Source: Chitinophagaceae bacterium (GTDB lineage: Bacteria > Bacteroidota > Bacteroidia > Chitinophagales > Chitinophagaceae). From it: 35,177 nt of DNA. The notes beneath the pieces were generated by a model that was not told where the DNA came from, ran no database searches, and saw only the letters and a list, made by a program, of their open reading frames with translations. Below, piece after piece: positions 25,747 to 33,078 of this stretch (within the stretch, counting starts at the first letter, position 1; each line of letters opens with the position of its first letter). Made by a program: the position numbers and the translations under genes. The stretch is taken from the NCBI GenBank assembly GCA_020437365.1, contig JAGQWM010000026.1:1-35177 (forward strand). Direction: 5' to 3'.

Positions 25747-25777
25747 TTTTAGGATTTATCATAATACCTTAACTTTG
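25747..25777 (+). promoter_or_regulatory. Putative promoter of the serine-palmitoyltransferase-like gene
   Basis: TAACTTTG at 25770-25777 matches TAnnTTTG exactly. A T-rich TTTTA at 25747-25751 occupies the -33 position about 18 nt upstream. The start codon is at 25819, leaving a 5' leader of about 35 nt. No other element is seen between the GNAT stop and this gene. Confidence 0.55.
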
Positions 25778-25818
25778 CGCCACTTAGATTCAATTTCAAG
25801 GATTATAAAATAAAATTT

Positions 25819-27120
25819 ATGGCAGATATATTTGACCGTTTACTAAAAAATTATGGCCCGATAGGCCAATACAGAGAAAGAGCACATGGATATTTTGCTT
25901 TTCCAAAATTAGAAGGAGAAATCAGCAGTCGCATGCAATTCCGCGGCAAAGAAATGATTGTCTGGAGCCTGAATAATTATCTTGGCCTGGCCAATCATCC
26001 TGAAGTAAGAAAAGCAGATACGGATGCCACTGCAAAATATGGTTTAGCCTACCCGATGGGTGCCCGAATGATGAGTGGCAATACCAGCTATCACGAACAA
26101 TTAGAAAATGAATTAGCCACTTTTGTAAATAAAGAAGATGCGATTCTTGTGAATTATGGTTACCAGGGAATGGTAAGCCTGATTGATGTTTTATGTGGCC
26201 GGCACGATGTCATTGTTTATGATGCAGAAAGCCATGCTTGTATTATTGATGGGTTACGATTGCATCCCGGGCATCGCTATGTATATAAACATAACGACCT
26301 CGAAGATTGTGAAAAACAATTACACCGTGCTTCTGCATTAATTGAAAAACATGGCGCCGGAGGAATTTTATTAATCACGGAAGGAGTTTTTGGTATGGCC
26401 GGCGATCAGGGCAAACTCAAAGAAATTGCAGCATTAAAACAAAAATATACTTTTCGTTTATTGGTAGATGATGCACATGGTTTTGGTACTTTGGGAAAAA
26501 CAGGAGCCGGTGCCGGCGAAGAACAAAACTGCCAGGATGAAATAGATATTTATTTTTCCACCTTTGCTAAATCTATGGCCAGTATTGGCGCATTTATTGC
26601 CGGCGATAAAACCATAATAGATTATATCCGTTATAATATCCGTTCGCAAATTTTTGCCAAAAGCTTGCCCATGCCGTTGGTCTTAGGCAATTTAAAAAGA
26701 TTGGAATTATTGCGAAACAATCCTTCGTTGAAAGAAAAACTTTGGCACAATGCTACCAAATTGCAAAAAGGCCTGACAGAAAGAGGATTCGATATTGGTA
26801 AAACGGATTCCGTGGTAACGCCGGTTTATATGAAAGGCGATGTACCCGAAGCCACTGCTATGGTCAAAGACCTGAGAGAAAATTACAGCATATTTGCATC
26901 AATTGTTGTTTATCCTGTTATTCCGAAAGGGCATATTATATACCGCCTGATACCTTCCGCCGTTCATACGGATGAAGATATTGAGCTGACCTTAAATGCT
27001 TTCTCCGAAACCAAAAAGAAATTGGATGCCGGTGCATACAAAATGGAAAAAATTCCGGACATGGCAGATGTCGGCGGCAAACGATTCGATTACATGACCG
27101 AAAAATTAAAAAATAAATAA
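25819..27120 (+). CDS. Alpha-oxoamine synthase, probable serine palmitoyltransferase-like
   Basis: 433-aa fold-type I PLP enzyme of the alpha-oxoamine synthase family (SPT, KBL, BioF). Motifs: WSLNNYLGLANHPEVRKA (about residues 53-70), DAESHACIIDGLRL with the PLP-stacking His (about 137-150), LLVDDAHGFGTLG with the PLP-binding Asp (about 215-227), and FSTFAKSMASIGAF with the Schiff-base Lys (about 251-264). Bacteroidota make sphingolipids and their SPTs look like this, so condensation of serine with a fatty acyl thioester is the first guess. 2-Amino-3-ketobutyrate CoA ligase and BioF cannot be excluded. The C-terminus is about 35 residues longer than in a typical BioF. It has its own promoter and no operon partner. 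Confidence 0.85.
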   Translation: MADIFDRLLKNYGPIGQYRERAHGYFAFPKLEGEISSRMQFRGKEMIVWSLNNYLGLANHPEVRKADTDATAKYGLAYPMGARMMSGNTSYHEQLENELATFVNKEDAILVNYGYQGMVSLIDVLCGRHDVIVYDAESHACIIDGLRLHPGHRYVYKHNDLEDCEKQLHRASALIEKHGAGGILLITEGVFGMAGDQGKLKEIAALKQKYTFRLLVDDAHGFGTLGKTGAGAGEEQNCQDEIDIYFSTFAKSMASIGAFIAGDKTIIDYIRYNIRSQIFAKSLPMPLVLGNLKRLELLRNNPSLKEKLWHNATKLQKGLTERGFDIGKTDSVVTPVYMKGDVPEATAMVKDLRENYSIFASIVVYPVIPKGHIIYRLIPSAVHTDEDIELTLNAFSETKKKLDAGAYKMEKIPDMADVGGKRFDYMTEKLKNK

Positions 27121-27133
27121 TAGCAAGAACAGT

Positions 27134-27156
27134 AAGCCTCGTTTTTAACGGGGCTT
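27134..27156 (+). other. Hairpin after the oxoamine synthase gene
   Basis: AAGCCTCGTT (27134-27143), loop TTT, AACGGGGCTT (27147-27156) form a 10-bp stem with one G-U pair, 13 nt after the stop codon. On the plus strand it is followed by eight A residues rather than a T-tract, so it is not a textbook intrinsic terminator in either direction. It may still mark the transcript 3' end. The rest of the gap to 27451 holds the 41-bp repeat at 27332-27372 and the short repeats near 27390-27449; I see no gene in it. Confidence 0.5.
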
Positions 27157-27331
27157 AAAAAAAACTGTATGCTTTTTCAGCCGTTGGTGGAAGAGAACAC
27201 TATCCAAGGTTAAAAATAAATCAAACGCTTACGCTTGCTGCTTCGTTCCATTTATACTGATTTTCTTTTTGGGAATGCTTTTGAGACTTTCGAAACTATT
27301 TCGATGCGTGGTGATTTGCAACGTGGCTGAA

Positions 27332-27372
27332 TTTTTTTCACCGCAAAGACGCAAAGGCGCAAAGTTTCGCAG
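27332..27372 (+). repeat. 41-bp direct repeat, left copy
   Basis: Seven T residues followed by CACCGCAAAGACGCAAAGG and CGCAAAGTTTCGCAG. It is identical over 41 nt to 30181-30221, in the same orientation. The two copies lie 80-90 nt outside the RHS-related debris on either side. The GCAAAG-rich core resembles a dispersed repeat that I remember from many bacterial genomes, so it need not be specific to this locus. Confidence 0.9.
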
Positions 27373-27451
27373 GGGATTTATTTATTATACGCCGCTGTTG
27401 TGTTTTTCATATAGGCGTCATTCACAGGCAAGAGACTAACAGCAGAAAAGT

Positions 27452-27841
27452 TCAAATTATAAAAGGTTTGTATAATCCGGTTCCAGGTTTTAGCCTCCCA
27501 AAACTCATACACTCATTTGCTGGAAATCCGAACACTTTATTATAGAAAGAACGTGGAGGTTGCACGCCTCCGGTAAACGCATTTATTAAGTTTTGCAGTA
27601 TGCCCGGTGCACCCGGAAATGGCGTCGTATTTGTTCCCGGCATATACCAGGCATTTACCAATGCTTTAAATTTATCGCCTGCCATTACTTTCAATACAAT
27701 ACCGGGGCCTGTTCTTTTGTCCGTACCACTTACATTAAATAATTTTGCCACTTCCCCGTTGTTGTTATCGCTATCGAAACCCGGTGGCTTGCTGTCAGTT
27801 TTTTTAATGTAATCCTTAAAAAAATTATTTGCTGGAGTCAT
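27452..27841 (-). pseudogene. RHS/YD-repeat protein fragment (pre-core region)
   Basis: 130-codon open frame resembling the segment just before the RHS core of Bacteroidota RHS proteins. The recognised stretch runs from TPANNFF through KTDSKPPGFDSDNNNGEVAKL to RTGPGIVLKVMAGDKFKALVNAWYMPG (about residues 2-70). The tail (about 105-129) does not look like the family. The open frame continues upstream of the ATG with VPSIS, so this ATG is probably not a true start, and the jelly-roll and core that should follow are missing. It lies downstream of an RHS core tip, the reverse of normal order, so it is a rearrangement remnant. It overlaps the end of the upstream lipoprotein gene by 17 nt. Translation is doubtful. 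Confidence 0.65.
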
Positions 27842-28193
27842 AGAAATCGAGGGAACGGGGTTTAAACTTACATTCTATTTTCATTATTTGAAAAATCTGC
27901 TCCCGTAATTTATTAATCTGATTGTCATGTGATTCTAATATCCCACCATTGCTAATTACCAAAAAAAATGTTTTGCCTGTTTCTTCAGTGATACTCTCCA
28001 AAATAAGCCTCGAATACAAGCAATCAGAAACAAACAAAGTCAGATTTTCCTCCATAAATTTTAACCTATCACAAACAGTTGAAGTTTTAATAAAATTCCG
28101 CACTGATGCAGAATCATTGAGGTTTAGTTTTTCTTTTACTTTGCCTATCTGACAGCTTGCACAAGTCCCAACATAAAATGAGAATACAATCAT
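27825..28193 (-). CDS. Small lipoprotein-like protein, candidate immunity partner
   Basis: 122-aa protein starting MIVFSFYVGTCASCQIGK, a short hydrophobic signal with a possible lipobox Cys. No family is recognised. The ATG at 28193 shares its A with the stop of the upstream reading frame (TAATG), a strong sign of translational coupling; an ATG 21 nt further upstream is less likely. The body is polar and helical with scattered Cys (STVCDRLKF, SDCLYSRL, MKIECKF). Position directly after a broken tip-like frame, in an RHS island, suggests a second immunity-type gene; this is inference from layout. The C-terminus runs into the RHS fragment and may be a junction. Confidence 0.55.
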   Translation of the reverse strand: MIVFSFYVGTCASCQIGKVKEKLNLNDSASVRNFIKTSTVCDRLKFMEENLTLFVSDCLYSRLILESITEETGKTFFLVISNGGILESHDNQINKLREQIFQIMKIECKFKPRSLDFYDSSK

Positions 28194-28357
28194 TATAATT
28201 TTAGTTCGTACCATATTCTTTTTTTTAAATCTTCTAAAATTTTCTTTAAATCAATGCTTCCTGATTTCTCTTCTGCTGAAACAACCTTCCCTTTTTCAAT
28301 TTTTATATGTTTATACATTTTTGTTCCATCAGCAGTTGTAAAGTTCTCATACACCCC
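28193..28357 (-). pseudogene. C-terminal remnant of an unidentified protein, possibly an RHS toxin tip
   Basis: The last 55 codons of an open frame, from GVYENFTTADGTKMYKHIK to KKRIWYELKL, look like real coding sequence. Upstream codons (28358-28492) are made of hairpin and repeat DNA and translate to an implausible Arg/Lys-rich string. It therefore looks like the 3' end of a gene cut by repeat-associated rearrangement. Its stop overlaps the start of the downstream lipoprotein gene (TAATG). By position it could be the end of a second toxin tip. No family is recognised. Confidence 0.45.
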
Positions 28358-28365
28358 CCGCTCTT

Positions 28366-28510
28366 CGAGGCTTACAGCCTCGCAAGTTGTATTCTTTCGC
28401 CTTTGGCGTTTTTTTGCCTTTGTTGGTCTTTTGCATAAAGCCTCACGCCTTTGTGTCTTAAGTGTAGGCATAGTGTACCGGCAAGAGACCAACAGCGAAA
28501 ATTTATAGAA
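28366..28510. repeat. Mosaic of short hairpins and repeat pieces
   Basis: Contains a perfect hairpin CGAGGCT-TAC-AGCCTCG (28366-28382), a small CGCC-TTT-GGCG hairpin with a following T7 (28398-28415), a decayed inverted copy of the 41-bp repeat core around 28438-28460 (on the minus strand AAGACACAAAGGCGTGAGG), and GGCAAGAGACCAACAGCGAAA (28480-28500, in two parts), similar to 27427-27449. It separates two protein-coding remnants and no gene is supported in it. The wider gap 28358-28615 also holds the hairpin at 28589-28608. Confidence 0.5.
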
Positions 28511-28588
28511 AATCAGCTACATTCGTTTGTCGGTGATTTTGCAAGGCCCAGGTCTGCACGAAACACCAACAACGGCGAACAACAAAGT

Positions 28589-28608
28589 CCGGCGAAGCCG
28601 GGTTTTTT
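28589..28608 (+). terminator. Possible terminator hairpin in the RHS island
   Basis: CCGGC-GAA-GCCGG (28589-28601) is followed on the plus strand by a run of six T residues. No plus-strand gene ends here; the minus-strand membrane-protein gene ends at 28616, so it may be a leftover of rearrangement or a weak terminator for that gene. Stem of 5 bp only. Confidence 0.35.
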
Positions 28609-28615
28609 CTTTTTA

Positions 28616-29005
28616 CTAAACTTTTTTTGTTACGTAAGCTGCATAAATACACAAACCATATGAAAATAGAATATAAATAACCACAAGAAATCTTTTCCAA
28701 AATAAAGACTTACGAGAATCATTCTTTTTCTCATAGAATTCAATTATTTTAACATCCTTACCGTTTCTCATTAACAATAAATAATTAGCCCCAAAAACAA
28801 TTATTACCATTAGCAAAATACTTATTCTAATATTTAGTGAAGCGGAAGTAAACTTATCTATTAAAAAAATAACAGATAAAATATTTAATCCAACACATAA
28901 CGACAGGAACATTAGGCTAGAAAAAGTGTAATCTTTATCTCGCTTATTAATTTTTCGAGCAAAGATTGCTATGCTGTAAAAAAGATAATAATAAAAATTA
29001 TTCAT
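28616..29005 (-). CDS. Multi-pass membrane protein, candidate immunity protein for the RHS tip
   Basis: About 129 aa, four hydrophobic segments: FYYYLFYSIAIFA, LMFLSLCVGLNILSVIFLI, ISILLMVIIVFGANYLLL and FLVVIYILFSYGLCIYAAYV. Charged loops separate them (KINKRDKDY, EKKNDSRKSLFWKR). No family is recognised. The start chosen (MNNFYYY) is 7 nt after the stop of the RHS tip; an alternative ATG 21 nt upstream would overlap it. It is visibly more AT-rich than neighbouring housekeeping genes. A small gene immediately after an RHS toxin tip is the classic immunity position, and a membrane location fits the hydrophobic end of the tip. The role is inferred from layout only. Confidence 0.65.
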   Translation of the reverse strand: MNNFYYYLFYSIAIFARKINKRDKDYTFSSLMFLSLCVGLNILSVIFLIDKFTSASLNIRISILLMVIIVFGANYLLLMRNGKDVKIIEFYEKKNDSRKSLFWKRFLVVIYILFSYGLCIYAAYVTKKV

Positions 29006-29012
29006 AGCACTT

Positions 29013-30026
29013 CTACTTTCCATCATTAAAAATTTCGTTCACATATATTAAGTCTATAAAGCCAGCCACTAATGCAACTTCAGGGAAAAAGATTCCTACT
29101 CCTGTGTAAAGTAGTTGTGTGAGAAAATGCCCGGTGCAAATATTTCTTTCTCGCCAATTTGCATATGAAAAGATGGCACTTACTGCTGCTGCTCCCTTAG
29201 TAAGTCTTCCAAAATTCTTAGCTGTTTTGCTTCCTACCAGTTCGGTAAATTCTGTCATGCCTTGGCCATGTTTAATTACTGTCTCTGCCCCAGCTGTACC
29301 AGTTCCTCCTATACCTGTGGCTTGATTAATCATATCAACTGCTCCAGTATTTGGTTCGCTATTTGCAAGATCAGTTTTGGTCGTTGTAAGCCTTATATTT
29401 TCATCAGATGTAACATATTCACCGGGTGTAGCTGTACCATCTGCATTTAACCGATACGGTTTTATTTCTACATCAGCATCTGTAAATCCTCTTTCTATTA
29501 TTCCAGTTTTGCCAACGTAACTAACATTTGTGTAATTACTGCCATTTGCTTTGGCAGTTGCTGCCCAAATCTTAATCCCTCTTTCGTTTTTTACAGATCC
29601 GTTCCAGATTACATGATCTTGCCCATACTCATCAGTATATCTAATCCAGTCGGTTGGAGCTATTCCACCAGCTTTTCCAACAATTCTCATAACGCCTCCT
29701 GCTTTTCCTCTCCTTGCTTCTTCTTCAGCCGCTTTTTCATAATCTGGCTTGAAATCAAAATCTCTCAAATCCATTCCATCAGGATCAATATACCTTATCG
29801 GATTATCAAAAGCATAATTATAAGGAGCCCATCTTCGCATTTTATCAGACATCGGATCACTAACCATCCATCTTCCTATCTGTGCATTGTACATCCTCGC
29901 TCCGTAATCCAGCCACTCTAATCCGCTACCATCACTAAATTCTTGTCGTTGCTCTTCTTTGCTGTTATACTTAAATTTATTTTTAGTTTCTCCAAATGCC
30001 AATGCTTTTGAAGAAATCCCTGCCAT
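29013..30026 (-). CDS. Orphan RHS core plus polymorphic C-terminal toxin tip (N-terminally truncated)
   Basis: 337 codons. The RHS-associated core is at about residues 1-85: [20 protein letters not shown], then [40 protein letters not shown]. After the DPDGM junction comes a unique C-terminal region of about 250 residues ending in hydrophobic, Gly-rich segments ([38 protein letters not shown]). Homology continues upstream of the ATG in frame (NYYPFGLT) until a TAA at 30090-30092, so the ATG is probably not a native start and the large N-terminal YD-repeat shell is missing. It is therefore a displaced tip or a pseudogene. The hydrophobic end suggests membrane action, as inference. Followed 7 nt later by a membrane protein gene. 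Confidence 0.85.
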   Translation of the reverse strand: MAGISSKALAFGETKNKFKYNSKEEQRQEFSDGSGLEWLDYGARMYNAQIGRWMVSDPMSDKMRRWAPYNYAFDNPIRYIDPDGMDLRDFDFKPDYEKAAEEEARRGKAGGVMRIVGKAGGIAPTDWIRYTDEYGQDHVIWNGSVKNERGIKIWAATAKANGSNYTNVSYVGKTGIIERGFTDADVEIKPYRLNADGTATPGEYVTSDENIRLTTTKTDLANSEPNTGAVDMINQATGIGGTGTAGAETVIKHGQGMTEFTELVGSKTAKNFGRLTKGAAAVSAIFSYANWRERNICTGHFLTQLLYTGVGIFFPEVALVAGFIDLIYVNEIFNDGK

Positions 30027-30180
30027 TGTAAGTCCGAACGGGTAATAATTCTCAAAGAACTTTTGATAGTTAAATTTAAGAATTCTTATTTATTAAAAGC
30101 TAGTAAATTATGTAGTGCTGTAAAAAGTAAGTAATAACAAAGGCTGTTCAAAGTTTTTGAGAAGACCAACTGGGGCAATT

Positions 30181-30221
30181 TTTTTTTCACCGCAAAGACG
30201 CAAAGGCGCAAAGTTTCGCAG
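30181..30221 (+). repeat. 41-bp direct repeat, right copy
   Basis: Identical over 41 nt to 27332-27372 and in the same orientation; only T-tract length and the bases after CGCAG differ. It lies 89 nt beyond the stop codon that bounds the RHS tip. The rest of the 515-nt gap 30027-30541 contains only the upstream RHS extension (30027-30089), a small inverted repeat GGAAAT-N5-ATTTCC (30406-30422) and a weak promoter-like TACATTTA (30488-30495); no gene is supported. Confidence 0.9.
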
Positions 30222-30541
30222 AGGTACTATTAATTCTTTTTTGTAACCGTAGATGGAAGAACTTATGCAGTCAAAAAAAGGCTGCTATTTACCGCCAAAA
30301 TCCTGTTCTCAGTAATGTTCAACCAAAATAAAAAAATGAACTCTGGCCGGCGCATTATGTCTATCCGCACTACACAACAACTGTAAAAACCAGGGCCATG
30401 CTTAAGGAAATAAATAATTTCCAACCGCCCGAAACCCTCCGCATAAAGGTTTTTTATGTACGGTCATTAATATATTTCTATTTATGCTACATTTACGGAC
30501 TTTCTGACGTCAATTAAAAAAATTCAACCATTCAAAATACA

Positions 30542-32725
30542 ATGACTATGCGCAAATTTTTTCTATTGCTATTGGTTTTGCCTTTGTTTACACATGCACA
30601 AACAAAACCCATCACACTTGAAGATATTTTTAAAAAAGGGACTTTCCGGGGCGAATTCGTAAGAGCCGATTTTGGCGAAAGCCAAGCCGAACCTGAACTA
30701 AACCCGGAAGATTTAAAAGACGAATCCGGTGAATCTATCGGCCGGCCACAAGGTACGATTTGGTCAGCAGCCAAACCGGATTTGGTACTGATAAAAAAAG
30801 AAGTAGAAAGCATCTATCGCCGTTCTACAAAATCCTATGTCTATTTATATAATACTTCAACAAAAAAACTCATCAAACTGGAAGATGAAAAAGTATTGCA
30901 TCCCAGTTTTTCGCCGGATGGCAAAAAAATAGCCTACGTCAAAAACAATAATCTCGTTCTATATGACATAGCCACCCAAACCAAAAAACCAATTACCACC
31001 GATGGGGAATGGAATAAAATCATCAATGGTAACTGTGATTGGGTGTATGAAGAAGAATTTGAATTTACACAAGCTTACGACTGGAGCCCCAAAGGAAATT
31101 ATATAGCCTATTATCGATTTGATGAAAGCAAGGTGAAAGAATATGAGTTTACGATTTATGACAATAAATACAATGAACAATATTCCTATAAATATCCCAA
31201 AGCCGGTGAAGCCAATTCAGTAGTAGAAATTCATATTTACGATGTGAACGCCGGCAATAATGTAAAAGCCGATTATGAGCAAGGCGATATTTATATTCCC
31301 CGCATCAAATGGACAAGAGACGATAATACATTATTGGTGTTTTGGATGAACCGCCATCAAAACGATTTAAAACTTTTGGCCACCAATGCGAAAGACGGAA
31401 CCGCACATTTGGTCTATGAAGAAAAGAACAAATATTTTGTTGAAATAAATGACGACTGGTGGTTTTTGAAAGACGGTAAAAATATGTTGTACACCAGCGA
31501 AAAAGATGGCTATCGTCATTTGTATATGAACAGCCTCGATGGAAAAAAATCAATTCAACTTACCAAAGGGCCGTATGAAATTACAGACGTAAATGGAATT
31601 GATGAAGACAATCAACGTATTTATTATACCGTAGCCTATCCTACACCTATGGATCGCAATGTATTTGAAACCGATTTTAAAGGAAGCCAACCAAAGGCCA
31701 TTACCGAAGGCAGTGGCTGGCATCGACTGGTTTTCAATAAGGACTATTCAAAATATTTTGATTATTATTCTAATTTGAATACGCCACAAACAGTTTCACT
31801 CTATGATTTGATTATCAACAGAGGTAACCAATTTACGTCTAAATTGGAGAAAGTAGAAGGTGATAATGACAAGCTCAAAGAAAAGCTAACGGAGTATGGA
31901 TATGGCAAAGCCGAATTTATAAGAGTGCCCAACAGCAAAGGCGATACATTGAACGGCTGGATGCTGAAACCTGCTGATTTTGACCCTTCCAAAAAATACC
32001 CGGTGCTGTTTTGTAATTACGGTGGGCCTGGCTCGCAACAAGTGTCAAATCGTTTCGGCGCAGTAAGTGCCTGGCATCAATTATTGGCACAAAAAGGTTT
32101 TATAGTCGTTAGTATTGATAATACAGGTACCGGATTCAGGGGAGAAGAATTTAAAAAGAAAACGTATTTGCAACTGGGCAAATATGAAATTGAAGACCAA
32201 ATAGATGCTGCCAAATATTTAGAAACCATGCCTTTTGTAGATAAAAATAATATTGGACACTGGGGCTGGAGTTTTGGTGGTTTTATGAGTTCATTGGCTA
32301 TTACAAAAGGCCATGATGTATTTACGGCTGCGGTAGCAGTGGCTCCGGTTACCAACTGGCGTTTCTATGATAATATTTATACCGAAAGATATATGCGTAC
32401 ACCGCAAGAAAATCCAAAAGGGTATGATGATAATTCACCCATCAATTTTACGGATTTAATTACCGGAAAATTTTTACTCATTCATGGCCTGGCCGATGAT
32501 AATGTGCATTTTCAGAATTCGACACAAATGGTTTCTGCCCTAGTGAAAAGCAATGTAGATTTTCAAAGTGCATATTATCCCAACAAGAATCATAGCATTT
32601 CAGGTTATGCTGACAATACGACTTTCCATTTATGGAGTAAAATGACAAACTGGATTTTAAAAAATCTGGGTAATGAAAATACCAAAAACTTAACAGCACC
32701 CGATTCTAAATTAAAAAGTTTTTAA
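30542..32725 (+). CDS. Secreted dipeptidyl peptidase IV-like S9 peptidase
   Basis: 727-aa serine peptidase that should release Xaa-Pro dipeptides from the N-terminus of peptides, exported by a signal peptide (FFLLLLVLPLFTHAQ). The beta-propeller covers about residues 80-480 and contains the DPP-IV glutamate motif CDWVYEEEFEF (Glu170-172), which binds the substrate amino group. The alpha/beta-hydrolase domain covers about 490-720, with Ser577 in GHWGWSFGG, Asp652 in HGLADDNVHF and His684 in NKNHSISGY. Either of two ATGs (30542, 30548) may be used; the second gives a cleaner signal. Followed by a strong terminator. Single-gene unit. Confidence 0.95.
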   Translation: MTMRKFFLLLLVLPLFTHAQTKPITLEDIFKKGTFRGEFVRADFGESQAEPELNPEDLKDESGESIGRPQGTIWSAAKPDLVLIKKEVESIYRRSTKSYVYLYNTSTKKLIKLEDEKVLHPSFSPDGKKIAYVKNNNLVLYDIATQTKKPITTDGEWNKIINGNCDWVYEEEFEFTQAYDWSPKGNYIAYYRFDESKVKEYEFTIYDNKYNEQYSYKYPKAGEANSVVEIHIYDVNAGNNVKADYEQGDIYIPRIKWTRDDNTLLVFWMNRHQNDLKLLATNAKDGTAHLVYEEKNKYFVEINDDWWFLKDGKNMLYTSEKDGYRHLYMNSLDGKKSIQLTKGPYEITDVNGIDEDNQRIYYTVAYPTPMDRNVFETDFKGSQPKAITEGSGWHRLVFNKDYSKYFDYYSNLNTPQTVSLYDLIINRGNQFTSKLEKVEGDNDKLKEKLTEYGYGKAEFIRVPNSKGDTLNGWMLKPADFDPSKKYPVLFCNYGGPGSQQVSNRFGAVSAWHQLLAQKGFIVVSIDNTGTGFRGEEFKKKTYLQLGKYEIEDQIDAAKYLETMPFVDKNNIGHWGWSFGGFMSSLAITKGHDVFTAAVAVAPVTNWRFYDNIYTERYMRTPQENPKGYDDNSPINFTDLITGKFLLIHGLADDNVHFQNSTQMVSALVKSNVDFQSAYYPNKNHSISGYADNTTFHLWSKMTNWILKNLGNENTKNLTAPDSKLKSF

Positions 32726-32746
32726 TTTTATTTTTCTAATTCAACC

Positions 32747-32777
32747 ATCCCTGTAAGTTTTGCTTACAGGGATTTTT
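32747..32777 (+). terminator. Intrinsic terminator of the DPP-IV gene
   Basis: ATCCCTGTAAG (32747-32757), loop TTTTG, CTTACAGGGAT (32763-32773) form a perfect 11-bp stem followed by a T-tract (TTTTTATTTT). It begins 21 nt after the stop codon at 32725. One of the clearest terminators in the window. Confidence 0.9.
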
Positions 32778-32802
32778 ATTTTGCAGCATTTTATATAAGG
32801 CA

Positions 32803-32829
32803 TAAAAAAACCCCCGATGAGATCGGGGG
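32803..32829 (-). terminator. Minus-strand intrinsic terminator
   Basis: On the minus strand CCCCCGAT, loop CTC, ATCGGGGG is directly followed by seven T residues (complement of 32804-32810). Only the minus strand has the T-tract. No minus-strand protein gene ends here; the nearest is the lipoprotein at 33649-34734, on the far side of ubiX. Confidence 0.75.
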
Positions 32830-32895
32830 ACTTAATCAAAACCATTAACCATTAAACCTTATCCTATGAAAATTCAATGCTAATGTCGGAAATAA
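32804..32895 (-). ncRNA. Candidate small RNA ending at the minus-strand terminator
   Basis: A strong minus-strand terminator at 32803-32829 has no gene to serve. About 70-80 nt upstream on the same strand is TAAATTTA (complement of about 32893-32900), one mismatch from TAnnTTTG. Between them lies a distinctive tandem repeat GGTTTAATGGTTAATGGTTT (complement of about 32840-32860). This could be an RNA gene of about 80 nt. Boundaries are guesses, and a stop for antisense read-through across ubiX is the alternative. The 353-nt gap 32726-33078 otherwise holds only the DPP-IV terminator. Confidence 0.3.
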
Positions 32896-33078
32896 ATTTA
32901 TAAGAAGTAAAGAAAAAATATTTTTTTTCGGAAATAGCAAAACCAATCACGGTTTTCTTGATTATACTCAACCCAAACGAGGCAAAAGGAAGTCTTTTTC
33001 TTGGGCAGGTTACACAAACAATTGTTCGTATAAGTTGCATAACGACGATTTACAGCCTTTTCAACTTAACTTTAGGGC

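Noticed and set aside
27134..27164. Strong intrinsic terminator after the oxoamine synthase gene
   Set aside because: The hairpin is followed by an A-run, not a T-run, on the plus strand; kept only as a hairpin.
28358..28492. N-terminal half of the frame ending at 28193 as a real protein
   Set aside because: The Arg/Lys-rich string comes from hairpins and a decayed repeat copy; only the last 55 codons look coding.
27332..30221. CRISPR array or integrative element suggested by the repeats
   Set aside because: Only two full copies exist, 2.85 kb apart, with no regular spacers, and no integrase or transposase is seen between them.
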